DNA from: Betaproteobacteria bacterium | GTDB lineage: Bacteria > Pseudomonadota > Gammaproteobacteria > Burkholderiales > SG8-41 | Direction: 5' to 3' | DNA: 63,119 nucleotides | Assembly: GCA_028291945.1 (NCBI GenBank) | Contig: JAQGNH010000194.1 | Location: forward strand, 1-63,119 | Notes under the pieces: generated by a model | Databases searched by the model: none | What the model was told of the DNA's origin: nothing | The model's input: the letters and a program-made list of their open reading frames with translations, nothing else | Shown: positions 8,218 through 16,718 of the stretch, piece after piece | Numbering within the stretch: position 1 is the first letter of the stretch | How the letters are laid out: every line of letters begins with the position of its first letter | Translations under genes and position numbers: made by a program

Positions 8218-10125
8218 TTATTCCACGCTCAGCCCCTTTCCGTAGAGCAAGGTCACGTTCACCCTCCGGTTCTCGTACCCGGGCTTGAACTGCATCCGGT
8301 CGGAAATATGGATCAGACTCGAATCGAACAGCACGCAGCGATTTTCCCGGTACGGCACCCGTAGAGGTTTGGCGTTGTGCACCTTCAGGAAAGCCGCGAG
8401 CCTCTCGGGGTCGGTGTTGTAGTCCGCAAATGTCCAGCTCTGGGGGACTGGCAGGTCGTACACGACCATGCCGCCGCTGGTTGGATCTTCGCAGGCTTCT
8501 TGCGGGGTAATCCAAAAGTTCACGTTCACCTTCGCGAAATCCGCGTGCATGTTGATACCCTGCATGCGCTGGTCGTACTTGTAGCCCCATGCTTGCAACA
8601 GCGGATGATGACCGATGATCCGCGGCATGGCCCGTCTCAGTTCATCGGAGACTGCTAGCAGCACTTGCGGACTGAACCCGAGTGCCAATAGCGCGCCGAC
8701 GTAGCCGTGCTTGTTATAGTTCTTCCATACGGTCGCCTCTTCGCAAAAGCGACGCAACACGCTAAGCGCCCCGGGAGACAGGAAGTTGTCGATGACGACC
8801 AGCCGGTCCTGAAAGTATTTTTCTTCGATCGCACCATAGTCGTTCTCCCCCAGGGCGGGTTCCGCGAACGGTACATTCGGAAGGTTATAGCTCCCGGCGA
8901 GTGCGCTCTTCAACGCCTGTCCCTCTGCACCCGCGGGCGCAAAGGTGGTTTGTAAGTCTCCGGTTTTACCGTAGTAACGCTTCAGCGCCTGCAATGCGTC
9001 GAGCCCGGCACCGTTGAGCCTGCCTCGCCGCTGCAGGAGATCGAGTTGCTCGTAATCGTGGCGGATGCGCGGTTCGGGTACGGGCCACGGCACATCATCG
9101 AGCGCATCGCCGCTACTGTCGTAAAGCGTTAGAGAATCGCTGAACATACGGGCAGCATCGTCCAGATCCCCGCGGCTGAGGCGCCCCAGACCCAACCAGT
9201 ACACGCATTCCCGGTCACCGTTGATTTCGGCCGGGTAAACCTTTATCAGCGTCTCCAACTCGGTGGTCTCTCCTGCAGTGGCATGAATCGCTACCAGCGC
9301 GCGAATGGCTGTCAACGACCGTGGACCCGAGGCCAGCGCTGCACGGTATGCCGCGATCGCCCGTGCACGATCTTCGAGACCGGAATAGCTCGTACCCAGC
9401 TCAACGTGAATATCGGGAGCGATCGTTTCCTTGTCGACCAGTTTGTCGAAAGCAACGATCGCGGCGTAGTAGTCTCCCAATCTGTTCTGGCACCGCATGA
9501 TCTGCAGGATAGCCGGGGTCGAGCCTTCATTGAGCAGAATCGCGCGACGGGCGTTGCCCAGCGATTCGTGGATGTTGCCATAACCGTAGTTCGCAAAGCT
9601 CAGCGCCATCAGCGCGCGATAGTCGTCCGGATCGGCGGACAAGACCCCGCAGGCGAGCCGGTAAGCCTGTCGCCAGTCTTTCGTGGATACCGCAATCTCC
9701 GCCATGATGGTCAGCAGGAAGCTCTCGCCGGCGGGTGGGTGCTGCAATCGGCTGCTGATGTAGGAAGCGGCTTCCTCGATCAGGCCGCTTTTCTGTAACA
9801 AAAGGAGATAGAGCGCGGATGCGTCGTAGGGAGCGGCCGCATCTTTGATTGCGGTTCTCGCGAGCGACAGGGCAGGGGAATCATCGCCGCCTTGTAAAGT
9901 GCCGGCGAGTGCTCCAGTGATCTGGAGCGCCCATTCCTTTTTCCAGGCGTGGGTTCGGCAGACGTGCACGGCACTTTCAATATCTCCACAGACAAACAGA
10001 CAGACGGCAGCCTCGAACGCATCCTCGTCCGAGGTGGGCGGCCGGGTCCGCAGCAGCGAAATAGCGGCCGCGCAATCTCCACTCGAGCGCAAACGCTTTA
10101 TTTCGCTGTAATGCTGAGAGAGCAT
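8218..10125 (-). CDS. TPR-repeat protein with C-terminal 2-oxoglutarate/Fe(II)-oxygenase-like domain
   Basis: A 635-aa protein. About residues 1-400 are helical repeats of TPR type, with recurring patterns such as AVHVCRTHAWKKEWALQITG and LGTSYSGLEDRARAIAAYRA. The last 200 residues look like a 2OG/Fe(II) oxygenase: the segment INMHADFAKVNVNFWITP supplies H527-x-D529, the distal His is H606 in DSSLIHISDRM, and R620/R621 would bind 2-oxoglutarate. I infer hydroxylation of a protein or peptide captured by the TPRs. There is no signal peptide. It is transcribed against the three small genes. The fold assignment rests on the spacing of these residues only. Confidence 0.68.
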   Translation of the reverse strand: MLSQHYSEIKRLRSSGDCAAAISLLRTRPPTSDEDAFEAAVCLFVCGDIESAVHVCRTHAWKKEWALQITGALAGTLQGGDDSPALSLARTAIKDAAAPYDASALYLLLLQKSGLIEEAASYISSRLQHPPAGESFLLTIMAEIAVSTKDWRQAYRLACGVLSADPDDYRALMALSFANYGYGNIHESLGNARRAILLNEGSTPAILQIMRCQNRLGDYYAAIVAFDKLVDKETIAPDIHVELGTSYSGLEDRARAIAAYRAALASGPRSLTAIRALVAIHATAGETTELETLIKVYPAEINGDRECVYWLGLGRLSRGDLDDAARMFSDSLTLYDSSGDALDDVPWPVPEPRIRHDYEQLDLLQRRGRLNGAGLDALQALKRYYGKTGDLQTTFAPAGAEGQALKSALAGSYNLPNVPFAEPALGENDYGAIEEKYFQDRLVVIDNFLSPGALSVLRRFCEEATVWKNYNKHGYVGALLALGFSPQVLLAVSDELRRAMPRIIGHHPLLQAWGYKYDQRMQGINMHADFAKVNVNFWITPQEACEDPTSGGMVVYDLPVPQSWTFADYNTDPERLAAFLKVHNAKPLRVPYRENRCVLFDSSLIHISDRMQFKPGYENRRVNVTLLYGKGLSVE

Positions 10126-10167
10126 CGTAATCGTGCGGCAGTGGAAGGCTCCCGATTTTAACGCGCG

Positions 10168-10186
10168 TCCCGCGCTAAACGCGGGA
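10168..10186. other. Perfect 7-bp inverted repeat upstream of the TPR/oxygenase gene
   Basis: TCCCGCG, five-base loop CTAAA, then CGCGGGA. It sits 43-61 nt before the start of the leftward TPR gene, where an operator or a leader hairpin could act. It has no T-tract on either side, so I do not call it a terminator. Confidence 0.35.
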
Positions 10187-10338
10187 GGCTCGGCATTTTC
10201 GATCCGGCAGTCTCGTGTGCCGAAAGATTCTGCGCTCGCGTGACCTTCACGAATGGTGCGCCCGACGAAGGCGGAGATGACTCAATCAGGTCGTAGAGTC
10301 AGAGTAACAGGAGAAGTGCGAGCGCCGGTCAGTTCGAA

Positions 10339-10530
10339 TCAGTCCAGCGGCAGCAGCTTCGGGTGTTCGGCGATGTACGCCCTTACTTCCTGCACACCAT
10401 CCGGTTCGGATAGTCTTGCCAGCACCTTGTCGCATGTGAGATCGAACGCGGCGCATACGAGCAGCGGCGCCTTCAAATCCACGATCGCGGTGCCCGCACC
10501 CGCCACTTCGATGATGGCAAACTCGTTACG
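10339..10530 (-). pseudogene. Unidentified C-terminal gene remnant abutting LysR debris
   Basis: On the minus strand, in a frame different from the LysR fragment, runs a coherent coding-like stretch. It begins about NEFAIIEVAGAGTAIVDLKA and ends HPKLLPLD with a TGA at 10339. It has no plausible start of its own and reads directly out of the LysR fragment region by a frame change. It is best seen as the tail of an unknown gene left by a deletion that joined it to a truncated LysR gene. The composition looks coding, but I recognise no family. Confidence 0.4.
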
Positions 10531-10798
10531 GTAGACGGTTGCGTGTGCGCGAAAAAAGAGCTCCCCCGAACGCGAGCTCCAAATCCTTCAGCATCTGACT
10601 CACCGCAGGCTGCGACAGGTCCAGTTCTTCCGCCGCTCTGCGGACAGTGCCGTGCTCAACAAGTAGTTCAAGCAGGCGCAGATGATTTAAACGCAGGCGG
10701 TTAATCGCGCTGCGGGTGTTGCTTCCCACGCGGCTCGAGGTTTCAGGATCTGTTTTCATATGAGGGTCGATACCTGCTGGCCCGCTGCGGAGGTTCAT
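10526..10798 (-). pseudogene. Truncated LysR-family regulator (HTH domain only)
   Basis: A 90-aa frame containing the full N-terminal winged HTH of LysR regulators: LRLLELLVEHGTVRRAAEEL, then LSQPAVSQMLKDLE. It stops right after the family's FSRTRN position. LysR proteins are normally about 300 aa, and the whole effector-binding domain is missing. The frame is followed by remnants of another reading frame. It is probably a deletion relic, although a free-standing HTH could still bind DNA. Confidence 0.68.
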
Positions 10799-10848
10799 TA
10801 CTTCCTCCGGTCTGAGTTCACGGCTTTACCCGTTCCTCGCGTTCTTGT

Positions 10849-11082
10849 TTAGCCAATGGATGAGATCGTTGGCACGTCGATTTGCTCGATGCCGAGATTC
10901 CGATAGCCCTTCGGCTTCCGCGCTTCGACCTTGTGGGCTGCAGCCTCTGCGGCGATCCTGGTGTAGTGGTAGTCATTGACCTCACCACTAGGCGCACTGT
11001 CGTCGCAATACTTGTATCGCCAAATAATCATATCAAGGAAGCGCGGTCGTATGACAATGGATTCCAGAGCTGACCCGTTCAC
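10849..11082 (-). CDS. Hypothetical protein (77 aa)
   Basis: A 77-aa frame of unknown function with a mixed hydrophilic composition (WRYKYCDDSAPSGEVNDYHY, then a Lys/Ala-rich helix). It has no signal peptide and no recognisable motif. Its first 50 nt overlap the end of the neighbouring secreted-protein gene in another frame, which is unusual but possible for coupled genes. The evidence for coding is modest. Confidence 0.3.
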   Translation of the reverse strand: MNGSALESIVIRPRFLDMIIWRYKYCDDSAPSGEVNDYHYTRIAAEAAAHKVEARKPKGYRNLGIEQIDVPTISSIG

Positions 11083-11269
11083 AAAATATAACGGTATTCC
11101 CCTGAAGATCTACCATCCACGCACCGAGCGCCTGATTACTGCCGGATGCACCGAGCGCTTGAATCTGTCGAGTCATAGTGACTCGCGGCTGCGACGCTGC
11201 GTACTGCGCCGTCACTACAGCTAGCGCACCTAAGCTGAAGCAGGCACCTAACACAATTGCACGTTTCAT
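11033..11269 (-). CDS. Small secreted hypothetical protein (78 aa)
   Basis: A 78-aa protein with a clear signal peptide (MKRAIVLGACFSLGALAVVT, cleavage near ASQ at about residue 27). The mature part is short: GAWMVDLQGNTVIFCERVSS then GIHCHTTALP. Two cysteines separated by a turn suggest a beta-hairpin pinned by a disulfide in the periplasm. Many proteobacterial genomes have similar small exported proteins with a W-x-x-D ... C ... C ending, as I recall, but I cannot name a family. Confidence 0.5.
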   Translation of the reverse strand: MKRAIVLGACFSLGALAVVTAQYAASQPRVTMTRQIQALGASGSNQALGAWMVDLQGNTVIFCERVSSGIHCHTTALP

Positions 11270-11594
11270 CTATTGCCCTCACAAGTTTTCACCGACAAAT
11301 CGTATCAGTTACGTAGCCGCACGGACGCCCTACACAGTTAACGCTGGCGTAAGCTCACCCAATGTCTTAGCTGCATGGCGATCCCACGGCAAAGTTGGAT
11401 GCTGGCAGGCTTTCGTCGACAACGCTTTCAAGGGATCGCACCTCCGAACCGCCTGGCCGGGATCGTGCGCGAGCTAATCCGAAAGCCTGAAAGTACGGGC
11501 CCTAAAATGAAATGATAGAGTTTCCCTGGTCAGTCTGATTGGGCGTATGCTGAGTTTTCGCCCTTGTCGGCATGGGATCCTACAAGACGAAACT
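11270..11594. other. Intergenic region without a supported gene
   Basis: These 325 nt separate a leftward small secreted protein from a rightward lipoprotein, so they should contain divergent promoters. I see no convincing -35/-10 pair. One reading frame that covers part of it (11178-11477) has no ribosome binding site and a non-coding-like composition. Confidence 0.5.
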
Positions 11595-12113
11595 ATGAGC
11601 TTGGCGCGTATCTTAGGAACGGGACTGGTAGTTGTAATTTCATCCGCCTGCGATCGTCCCCCGGAACAACGAGGCGTGGTCTCGACCCCCGGTCAACGCA
11701 TTGTCTCAACGCCGATAAAAAAGCCCCTAGTCACCCCGCCACCCTCGCCTTCTGAGGTTCCCGCATCGAGCGAATTGCCTCTACCTTCCTTAGCTGCACC
11801 CCATGCGAGAGCTGCACCGCATGTCAAAGCTGTCTCGCGTTCAGAAGCGGCATCGCCTGCTTCGATAGCGGCTTTTGGCGCTGCGCTCCCTCTGAATAGC
11901 ATCGTGCGAGAGGGGTTTCCAGCAATACCTGAGACATTAGCGACAGGGCAGACGGTCTCGGGAGGTCAATTCACCGACACGACACGCGCCGAGGTCTCAA
12001 CGCGAGCCACAGATCAGCACGCCCCGTCGCAGTATCGTGTTTTTGCACCCAAGACCCCGCCTGCTGTGCAGGGACCCCCTACGTCATCAGTAACCAATAT
12101 CGGCGACGGATAA
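11595..12113 (+). CDS. Pro/Ala-rich putative lipoprotein (172 aa)
   Basis: A 172-aa protein whose N-terminus MSLARILGTGLVVVISSACD is a lipoprotein signal with a lipobox-like ISSAC. The rest is low-complexity, rich in Pro, Ala, Ser and Thr, with no predicted domain; such chains act as flexible periplasmic or surface linkers. The frame is open for 16 codons upstream, but the ATG at 11595 gives the proper signal. The weak sequence constraint makes coding status less certain than for its neighbours. Confidence 0.45.
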   Translation: MSLARILGTGLVVVISSACDRPPEQRGVVSTPGQRIVSTPIKKPLVTPPPSPSEVPASSELPLPSLAAPHARAAPHVKAVSRSEAASPASIAAFGAALPLNSIVREGFPAIPETLATGQTVSGGQFTDTTRAEVSTRATDQHAPSQYRVFAPKTPPAVQGPPTSSVTNIGDG

Positions 12114-12248
12114 TTGGCAGTGCTCGTCCCAGCACCAGTCACTGATGACGTTACATGGCCAAACGTACCGAATGGCAAAGCACCCAGCGCTGAGGACTGC
12201 ATGACAGCGCTCCAGGCCTGGTAAAAACAGTTACGACACCAAGCTGCC

Positions 12249-12653
12249 TTGCAAGATCAAAGATTGCGATTTCGTCGACTGTGGTTGGGGCTGGGTTGCG
12301 TCCTGGTCCTAGTGGTGGTTTACCTCTCCCTCACCCCGGATCCTGTCGCTGAGTTGCCGGGGGAGAACGGCGACAAGTTCGGTCATATGCTGTCGTACGC
12401 GGCGTTGATGTTGTGGTTCGCGCAAATTTATCGTGGTCAGATGGCACGAATCGCTTTAGCAATTGCTTTCGTCTGCATGGGGATCTCCCTCGAGTACCTG
12501 CAGCTTCTCGTAGCAACGCGAACCTTTGACTACATGGACATGGCGGCAAACAGTCTCGGCACGCTAAGCGCGTACGTCGTGGCGCCGCCAAGATTGCCTA
12601 ATTTCCTAGAAGCGGCAGAAGCGCTCATTGGCCGACACATTAAACCGCGCTAA
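12249..12653 (+). CDS. VanZ-like membrane protein
   Basis: A 134-aa protein with about four membrane segments (roughly residues 10-27, 43-60, 67-85 and 98-113) and the VanZ-type element DKFGHMLSYAALMLWF. VanZ-family proteins are small integral membrane proteins, one of which lowers teicoplanin susceptibility; most members have no known role. The start is a TTG codon at 12249 with no strong ribosome binding site. The Asp-Met-x-Ala-N pattern in DYMDMAANSLGTL is also typical of this family. Confidence 0.6.
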   Translation: MQDQRLRFRRLWLGLGCVLVLVVVYLSLTPDPVAELPGENGDKFGHMLSYAALMLWFAQIYRGQMARIALAIAFVCMGISLEYLQLLVATRTFDYMDMAANSLGTLSAYVVAPPRLPNFLEAAEALIGRHIKPR

Positions 12654-12835
12654 CTGATCCTGTGTGCCGAACCAAGGCCTGAAGGGCGCTCGCATCCTTC
12701 TCCCCGGTTCCCTCAAAGCTCGAGCTAGGCCGAAGGGCTTATCGATGAGCAATCGCTGCGGTGATATCTTGCTTCGCGGATCGCTGAGGGAAACCCTTGA
12801 GCGCCGATGACCGGGGTAATGATGAGGGAGGAACG

Positions 12836-14050
12836 ATGAGCAAAACTTGGAACTTGATCAATATGAGCATTGCATGCAAGGCTCTCCTCATAACCACACT
12901 CCTTTTTGGGTGCGCGGCTCAGAAACTGGGCGCGCCGCCTGCCGAGGGTCTGCTGCTCGATGCGGCCGTAGAGCGTGCGGTCGATGACATCTTCCTGCAA
13001 ACGCAGGGGCGTCCTGGCGTTCTCGCTCGAATCGAGGGCAAGCTAAGCAAGAAGAGACTCCTTGTCGATCCGCTGCTCGACGCGGCGTCGGGACAACAGA
13101 CTGAAGTGATGCATGCCGTCGAACAGAAGATCGGCGAGCGAGTGCACAGCGACTACTCGCAATGGGAGATCCTTCCCTTTCGTCCGTCCAACGTAAGTCA
13201 GGCGCACTACCTGATGGCAGGCACGCTCACGCACGAAGAGGCAGTCCCCCATCGCAAGCTGAGACTCAACCTGTCGTTGACCGAGCTCAAGACGGGCGTG
13301 GTTGTTGCGCAGACATCCGTCCTCGTCATCGAAGAGGGATTGGATGCCAACCCAACCCAGTATTACCGCGATAGTCCGGTAATCGTACGGGACGGCTCTA
13401 CAGATGCTTATGCTCGGACCGCAGCGATGCCGTCAGGCCAAAAGGCTGATCCCGAGTACATCGAGCGTGTCGTCACCGCAGCGCTGATCAGCGAAGCAAC
13501 GAGTGCATACAATAGTGCTCGTTACGACGAAGCGTTGAACCTTTATACCAACGCCGCCTCTAGCCCCGGTGGCGAGCAGCTGAGGGTGTTCAATGGGCTC
13601 TATCTCGCGAACTGGAAACTCGGCCGGTCCGACGACTCCGAAAAAGCGTTCGGACGCATCGTCGCTTATGGCCTCGCCAACAATGCGTTGGGCGTGAAAA
13701 TCTTATTCCGACCCGGCTCCACCGAGTTCTGGCCCGACCCGAAGGTAAGCGGTCCCTATTCGATCTGGCTCCGTCAGATAGCGCGTGAAGCAAGCGCCTC
13801 GAAGGTGTGTCTCAACCTGGTTGGACACACGAGCCGTACCGGTCCTGAGGAAGTGAATGTACGGCTTTCGCAGCAGCGCGCGTCGTACATAAAGCAACGG
13901 CTCGAAGCCGAGTCGCCCGTGCTGTCTGCAAGGACGCGCTTTACTGGCGTGGGTTGGCGGGAAAACCTCGTGGGTATCGGCTCAGATGACGCCCGCGACG
14001 CTCTTGATCGTCGAGTTGAGTTTAACGTCATCAATTGCACTACGGGCTAA
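12836..14050 (+). CDS. OmpA-like C-terminal domain lipoprotein (404 aa)
   Basis: The ATG at 12836 follows GGGAGGAACG and starts a lipoprotein signal with lipobox LLFGC (Cys about residue 26). The middle resembles the conserved part of proteins that report on envelope state; one TPR-like pair is seen (YNSARYDEALNLYTNAASSP). The last 110 residues are OmpA-like and would bind peptidoglycan: CLNLVGHTSRTGPEEVNVRL then SQQRASYIKQRL and LDRRVEFNV. It likely ties the outer membrane to the wall. An open frame starting at 12797 adds 13 residues with no signal character and is rejected. Confidence 0.72.
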   Translation: MSKTWNLINMSIACKALLITTLLFGCAAQKLGAPPAEGLLLDAAVERAVDDIFLQTQGRPGVLARIEGKLSKKRLLVDPLLDAASGQQTEVMHAVEQKIGERVHSDYSQWEILPFRPSNVSQAHYLMAGTLTHEEAVPHRKLRLNLSLTELKTGVVVAQTSVLVIEEGLDANPTQYYRDSPVIVRDGSTDAYARTAAMPSGQKADPEYIERVVTAALISEATSAYNSARYDEALNLYTNAASSPGGEQLRVFNGLYLANWKLGRSDDSEKAFGRIVAYGLANNALGVKILFRPGSTEFWPDPKVSGPYSIWLRQIAREASASKVCLNLVGHTSRTGPEEVNVRLSQQRASYIKQRLEAESPVLSARTRFTGVGWRENLVGIGSDDARDALDRRVEFNVINCTTG

Positions 14051-14253
14051 CTTGAGCATCAGAGATGATGCGGCTGTAGTTATACGGACGCTACCCAACC
14101 TCGCCGCATCCGGTCGCCCAAAGGCGCAAACGCAACCGAAGCAAAAGTGTGAATCTGACGCAATATCGCTGCGTCATGTGCCAGCGCCGATGCTGTCCTC
14201 AGCGTAGAGAATGTACCTCGTTCGGATTCAACTAAGTCCGTCACGGAGGCCAT

Positions 14254-14565
14254 GTGAAACTCGCGCAAGCCAGTTCTATATCGAAAGATGATCGGCAAGA
14301 CGTACATGTGTCACTGCGGTCAGAACCGAGCGGCTGCACCGTTCGACACGCGTTGGAAAATGGCGACAGCCAGCCCCGCCTTATTGCATTTGATGATCTG
14401 CTGTGGCTGCACGAATTTGAAGCACAACAGAAGATCAACGTTCATGCAACGCGAATCCCTCGGCGCGTGGTAGATCTCTTCGTGGCAAGAGGTCTGGTTG
14501 AGCGCCGGGTCTCATCACTGCAACTTACTCCAAAGGGGACCCGGGCACTTCAGCAACTGATCTGA
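14254..14565 (+). CDS. Hypothetical protein with winged-helix-like C-terminus (103 aa)
   Basis: A 103-aa protein starting at GTG with GGAGG 7 nt upstream. The C-terminal part IPRRVVDLFVARGLVERRVS then LQLTPKGTRALQQL matches the usual recognition-helix-plus-wing ending of MarR/PadR-type or phage-like HTH proteins (x-GL-V-x-x ... LT-x-KG). A one-domain DNA-binding protein is plausible, but the N-terminal half has no recognisable motif. No operon partner is evident. Confidence 0.48.
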   Translation: MKLAQASSISKDDRQDVHVSLRSEPSGCTVRHALENGDSQPRLIAFDDLLWLHEFEAQQKINVHATRIPRRVVDLFVARGLVERRVSSLQLTPKGTRALQQLI

Positions 14566-14616
14566 TACATAACAACCACCGTATCGACGCGAGATTGCAC
14601 CGCCGACTCAGGCGGA

Positions 14617-14835
14617 CTATTTAGCGAGTCGAGTTATGTGAGGTTCTTTCGCCGACAGCGCTTTACGGCGTAAGCGCTTCGCTCGCCGTTCACGGCCGGG
14701 CTCTAGCGCTACGGTGAGACCAATATACATGGCGATGCAAGCGGAGACGACTGCACAGAATGCCAGCAGTCCCAACATGATCACGTACGGAAACGGTAGG
14801 GTCGCGATCGCGCTCTTGATGCTGCCGAACTCCAT
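14617..14835 (-). CDS. Small single-pass membrane protein (72 aa), paralogue-like of 15705-15929
   Basis: A 72-aa protein: a short amphipathic N-terminus (MEFGSIKSAIATLPF), one membrane helix (about residues 17-43, containing FCAVVSACIAMYIGL), then a basic tail with repeated Arg (GRERRAKRLRRKALSAKE). The layout and several residues match the oppositely oriented gene at 15705: Cys-x-x-Val, ACI-x-x-Y, AL, then RE-x-R-x-x-R. The function is unknown. The basic tail would lie in the cytoplasm. Confidence 0.5.
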   Translation of the reverse strand: MEFGSIKSAIATLPFPYVIMLGLLAFCAVVSACIAMYIGLTVALEPGRERRAKRLRRKALSAKEPHITRLAK

Positions 14836-15221
14836 GGGGGTCTTCGCTAGCCGCTCGGCTGGGGAGGATCTTGAACTCTACGTCTCGCAGCCCGGCGCTT
14901 GAATGTCAAAGTGCCGCTTCGGCTCGCTAGCTAGATCGGCATCGCGCTCACGAGCCGTAGAACCTAGCTTCTCTAGTCGAAAAAGCTGAAGAGTACGGAC
15001 GGAAGAAACAGCCCAGACACCTTCCACATGATCACTGTCGGATTGCTATCCGATCAGCGAGAACGAACACGCACATCGCTACGAGAGGGCTCCGTGCTGT
15101 GTGCCTGGCGATCCGTGCGAGTCGCCGGCTTTCCTGGTGCATGGCTAGGTCGAGAACCGCGCCCGTCGGTGCAGGCATAGATACGCGGAATCCGCTGATG
15201 TGGCTGGATAGACTCGGTCGG
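14836..15221. other. Intergenic region without a supported gene
   Basis: About 385 nt between the leftward small membrane protein and the rightward 105-aa gene. The reading frame of the latter is open back to 15099, but that extension lacks a ribosome binding site and looks Arg-rich and non-coding. I see no repeat, tRNA or terminator here. Confidence 0.45.
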
Positions 15222-15539
15222 ATGAACAATGTTCGTCCTCTGTTCGATCCCGATCCCGACGATTGGCACCGTGTTCTGCGTAAGCTCGTCGACGTTGCGC
15301 AACGTCAACTCGCTGCTACAGGCCAAGCCGCGCTGACGTCGCAGCAGGCAGCGCAGATCGTAGACAGTGTTCATGAGGCCGCCAAGTGCTGGCGTAAGCC
15401 CCTCCGCGGCCAATTAGAGACACAGTCCGCAGTAGATACGATAAGCGAGATCCTGGCCTACGCTGCGCGCGAACGAGTCGAATTTGAGGTGCGAACGTTC
15501 CGGCCGGCATTTCGTTGGCCGCCCCTGGACCCGCGGTAA
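15222..15539 (+). CDS. Hypothetical protein (105 aa)
   Basis: A 105-aa mostly helical protein: MNNVRPLFDPDPDDWHRVLR, then a long Ala/Gln-rich helix (QLAATGQAALTSQQAAQIVD), another helix, and a Pro-ending tail. The ATG at 15222 is chosen because the DPDPDDW start looks like a true N-terminus; ATG at 15198 is an alternative. It has no signal peptide, membrane segment or recognised motif. Confidence 0.42.
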   Translation: MNNVRPLFDPDPDDWHRVLRKLVDVAQRQLAATGQAALTSQQAAQIVDSVHEAAKCWRKPLRGQLETQSAVDTISEILAYAARERVEFEVRTFRPAFRWPPLDPR

Positions 15540-15704
15540 CTCAGCTTGAACTTGGATATGATCCGTCAGCGGTGCAGCAAATGGCTGCTGGCAAGGTATC
15601 GCACTAATCCGCACATGGTGAGCACGCGGGTTAACACATCAAAGAACAATGATGCGAAACTGCTAGTGCCCTTGAGTTAAGCCGGCTCGCACCTCATCAC
15701 CAAG

Positions 15705-15929
15705 ATGGACCTGATCGACATATTCGAATTTATCTCGAGCCTGCAGTTCGGGCAGTTCGCGATAGTGGCGTCGCTCCTGGGCTGCGTCGCCGTGGCCGTT
15801 TGTATTTGCCTGTACACCGCCATCTGTTCAGCGCTGGATGGATTGAAAGAGATGCGCTCGCGACGTGCAGAACGCGAAAGTTGGTTCGCGGAACAGGCTC
15901 GCATACATCGCGAGAGCAAATCAGGTTGA
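15705..15929 (+). CDS. Small single-pass membrane protein (74 aa), paralogue-like of 14617-14835
   Basis: A 74-aa protein with an amphipathic N-terminus MDLIDIFEFISSLQFGQF, one membrane helix (about residues 18-42, including LLGCVAVAVCICLYTAIC) and an Arg-rich tail with RSRRAERESWF. It shares layout, the Cys/Val helix core, the Y-x-x-x-x-AL turn and the charged tail with the leftward gene at 14617-14835. The two likely descend from one gene, although sequence identity is low. Function unknown. Confidence 0.5.
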   Translation: MDLIDIFEFISSLQFGQFAIVASLLGCVAVAVCICLYTAICSALDGLKEMRSRRAERESWFAEQARIHRESKSG

Positions 15930-16145
15930 GATGAGTAGCGGGCCGTTTGCTCTGCAACTCAACCGGCAAACGGGGGGTACCAATGCGAGATTCAAGGTCG
16001 GACCGTCCGATGAGATAATCGCAACGTATTTACGCCGCCTCGACGCAAAAGCGGGTAGGTGCGCAGGTATCCCGCGGTTCTTGCGCGCATTGAGACGGGC
16101 AACGTGTCTACGAAACAACAACTTAGGTCGCGATAGTGGGCCATT

Positions 16146-16714
<569 letters not shown>

Positions 16715-16718
<4 letters not shown>

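Noticed and set aside
10526-10798. Intact LysR regulator
   Set aside because: Only the HTH domain remains; the effector domain is missing and the following frame belongs to something else.
11178-11477. 99-aa plus-strand frame
   Set aside because: It overlaps a better-supported secreted protein on the other strand and has no recognisable features.
7333-16145. Prophage or integrative element
   Set aside because: No integrase, transposase, phage structural gene, tRNA attachment site or flanking repeat is visible; the block is accessory but its origin is undetermined.
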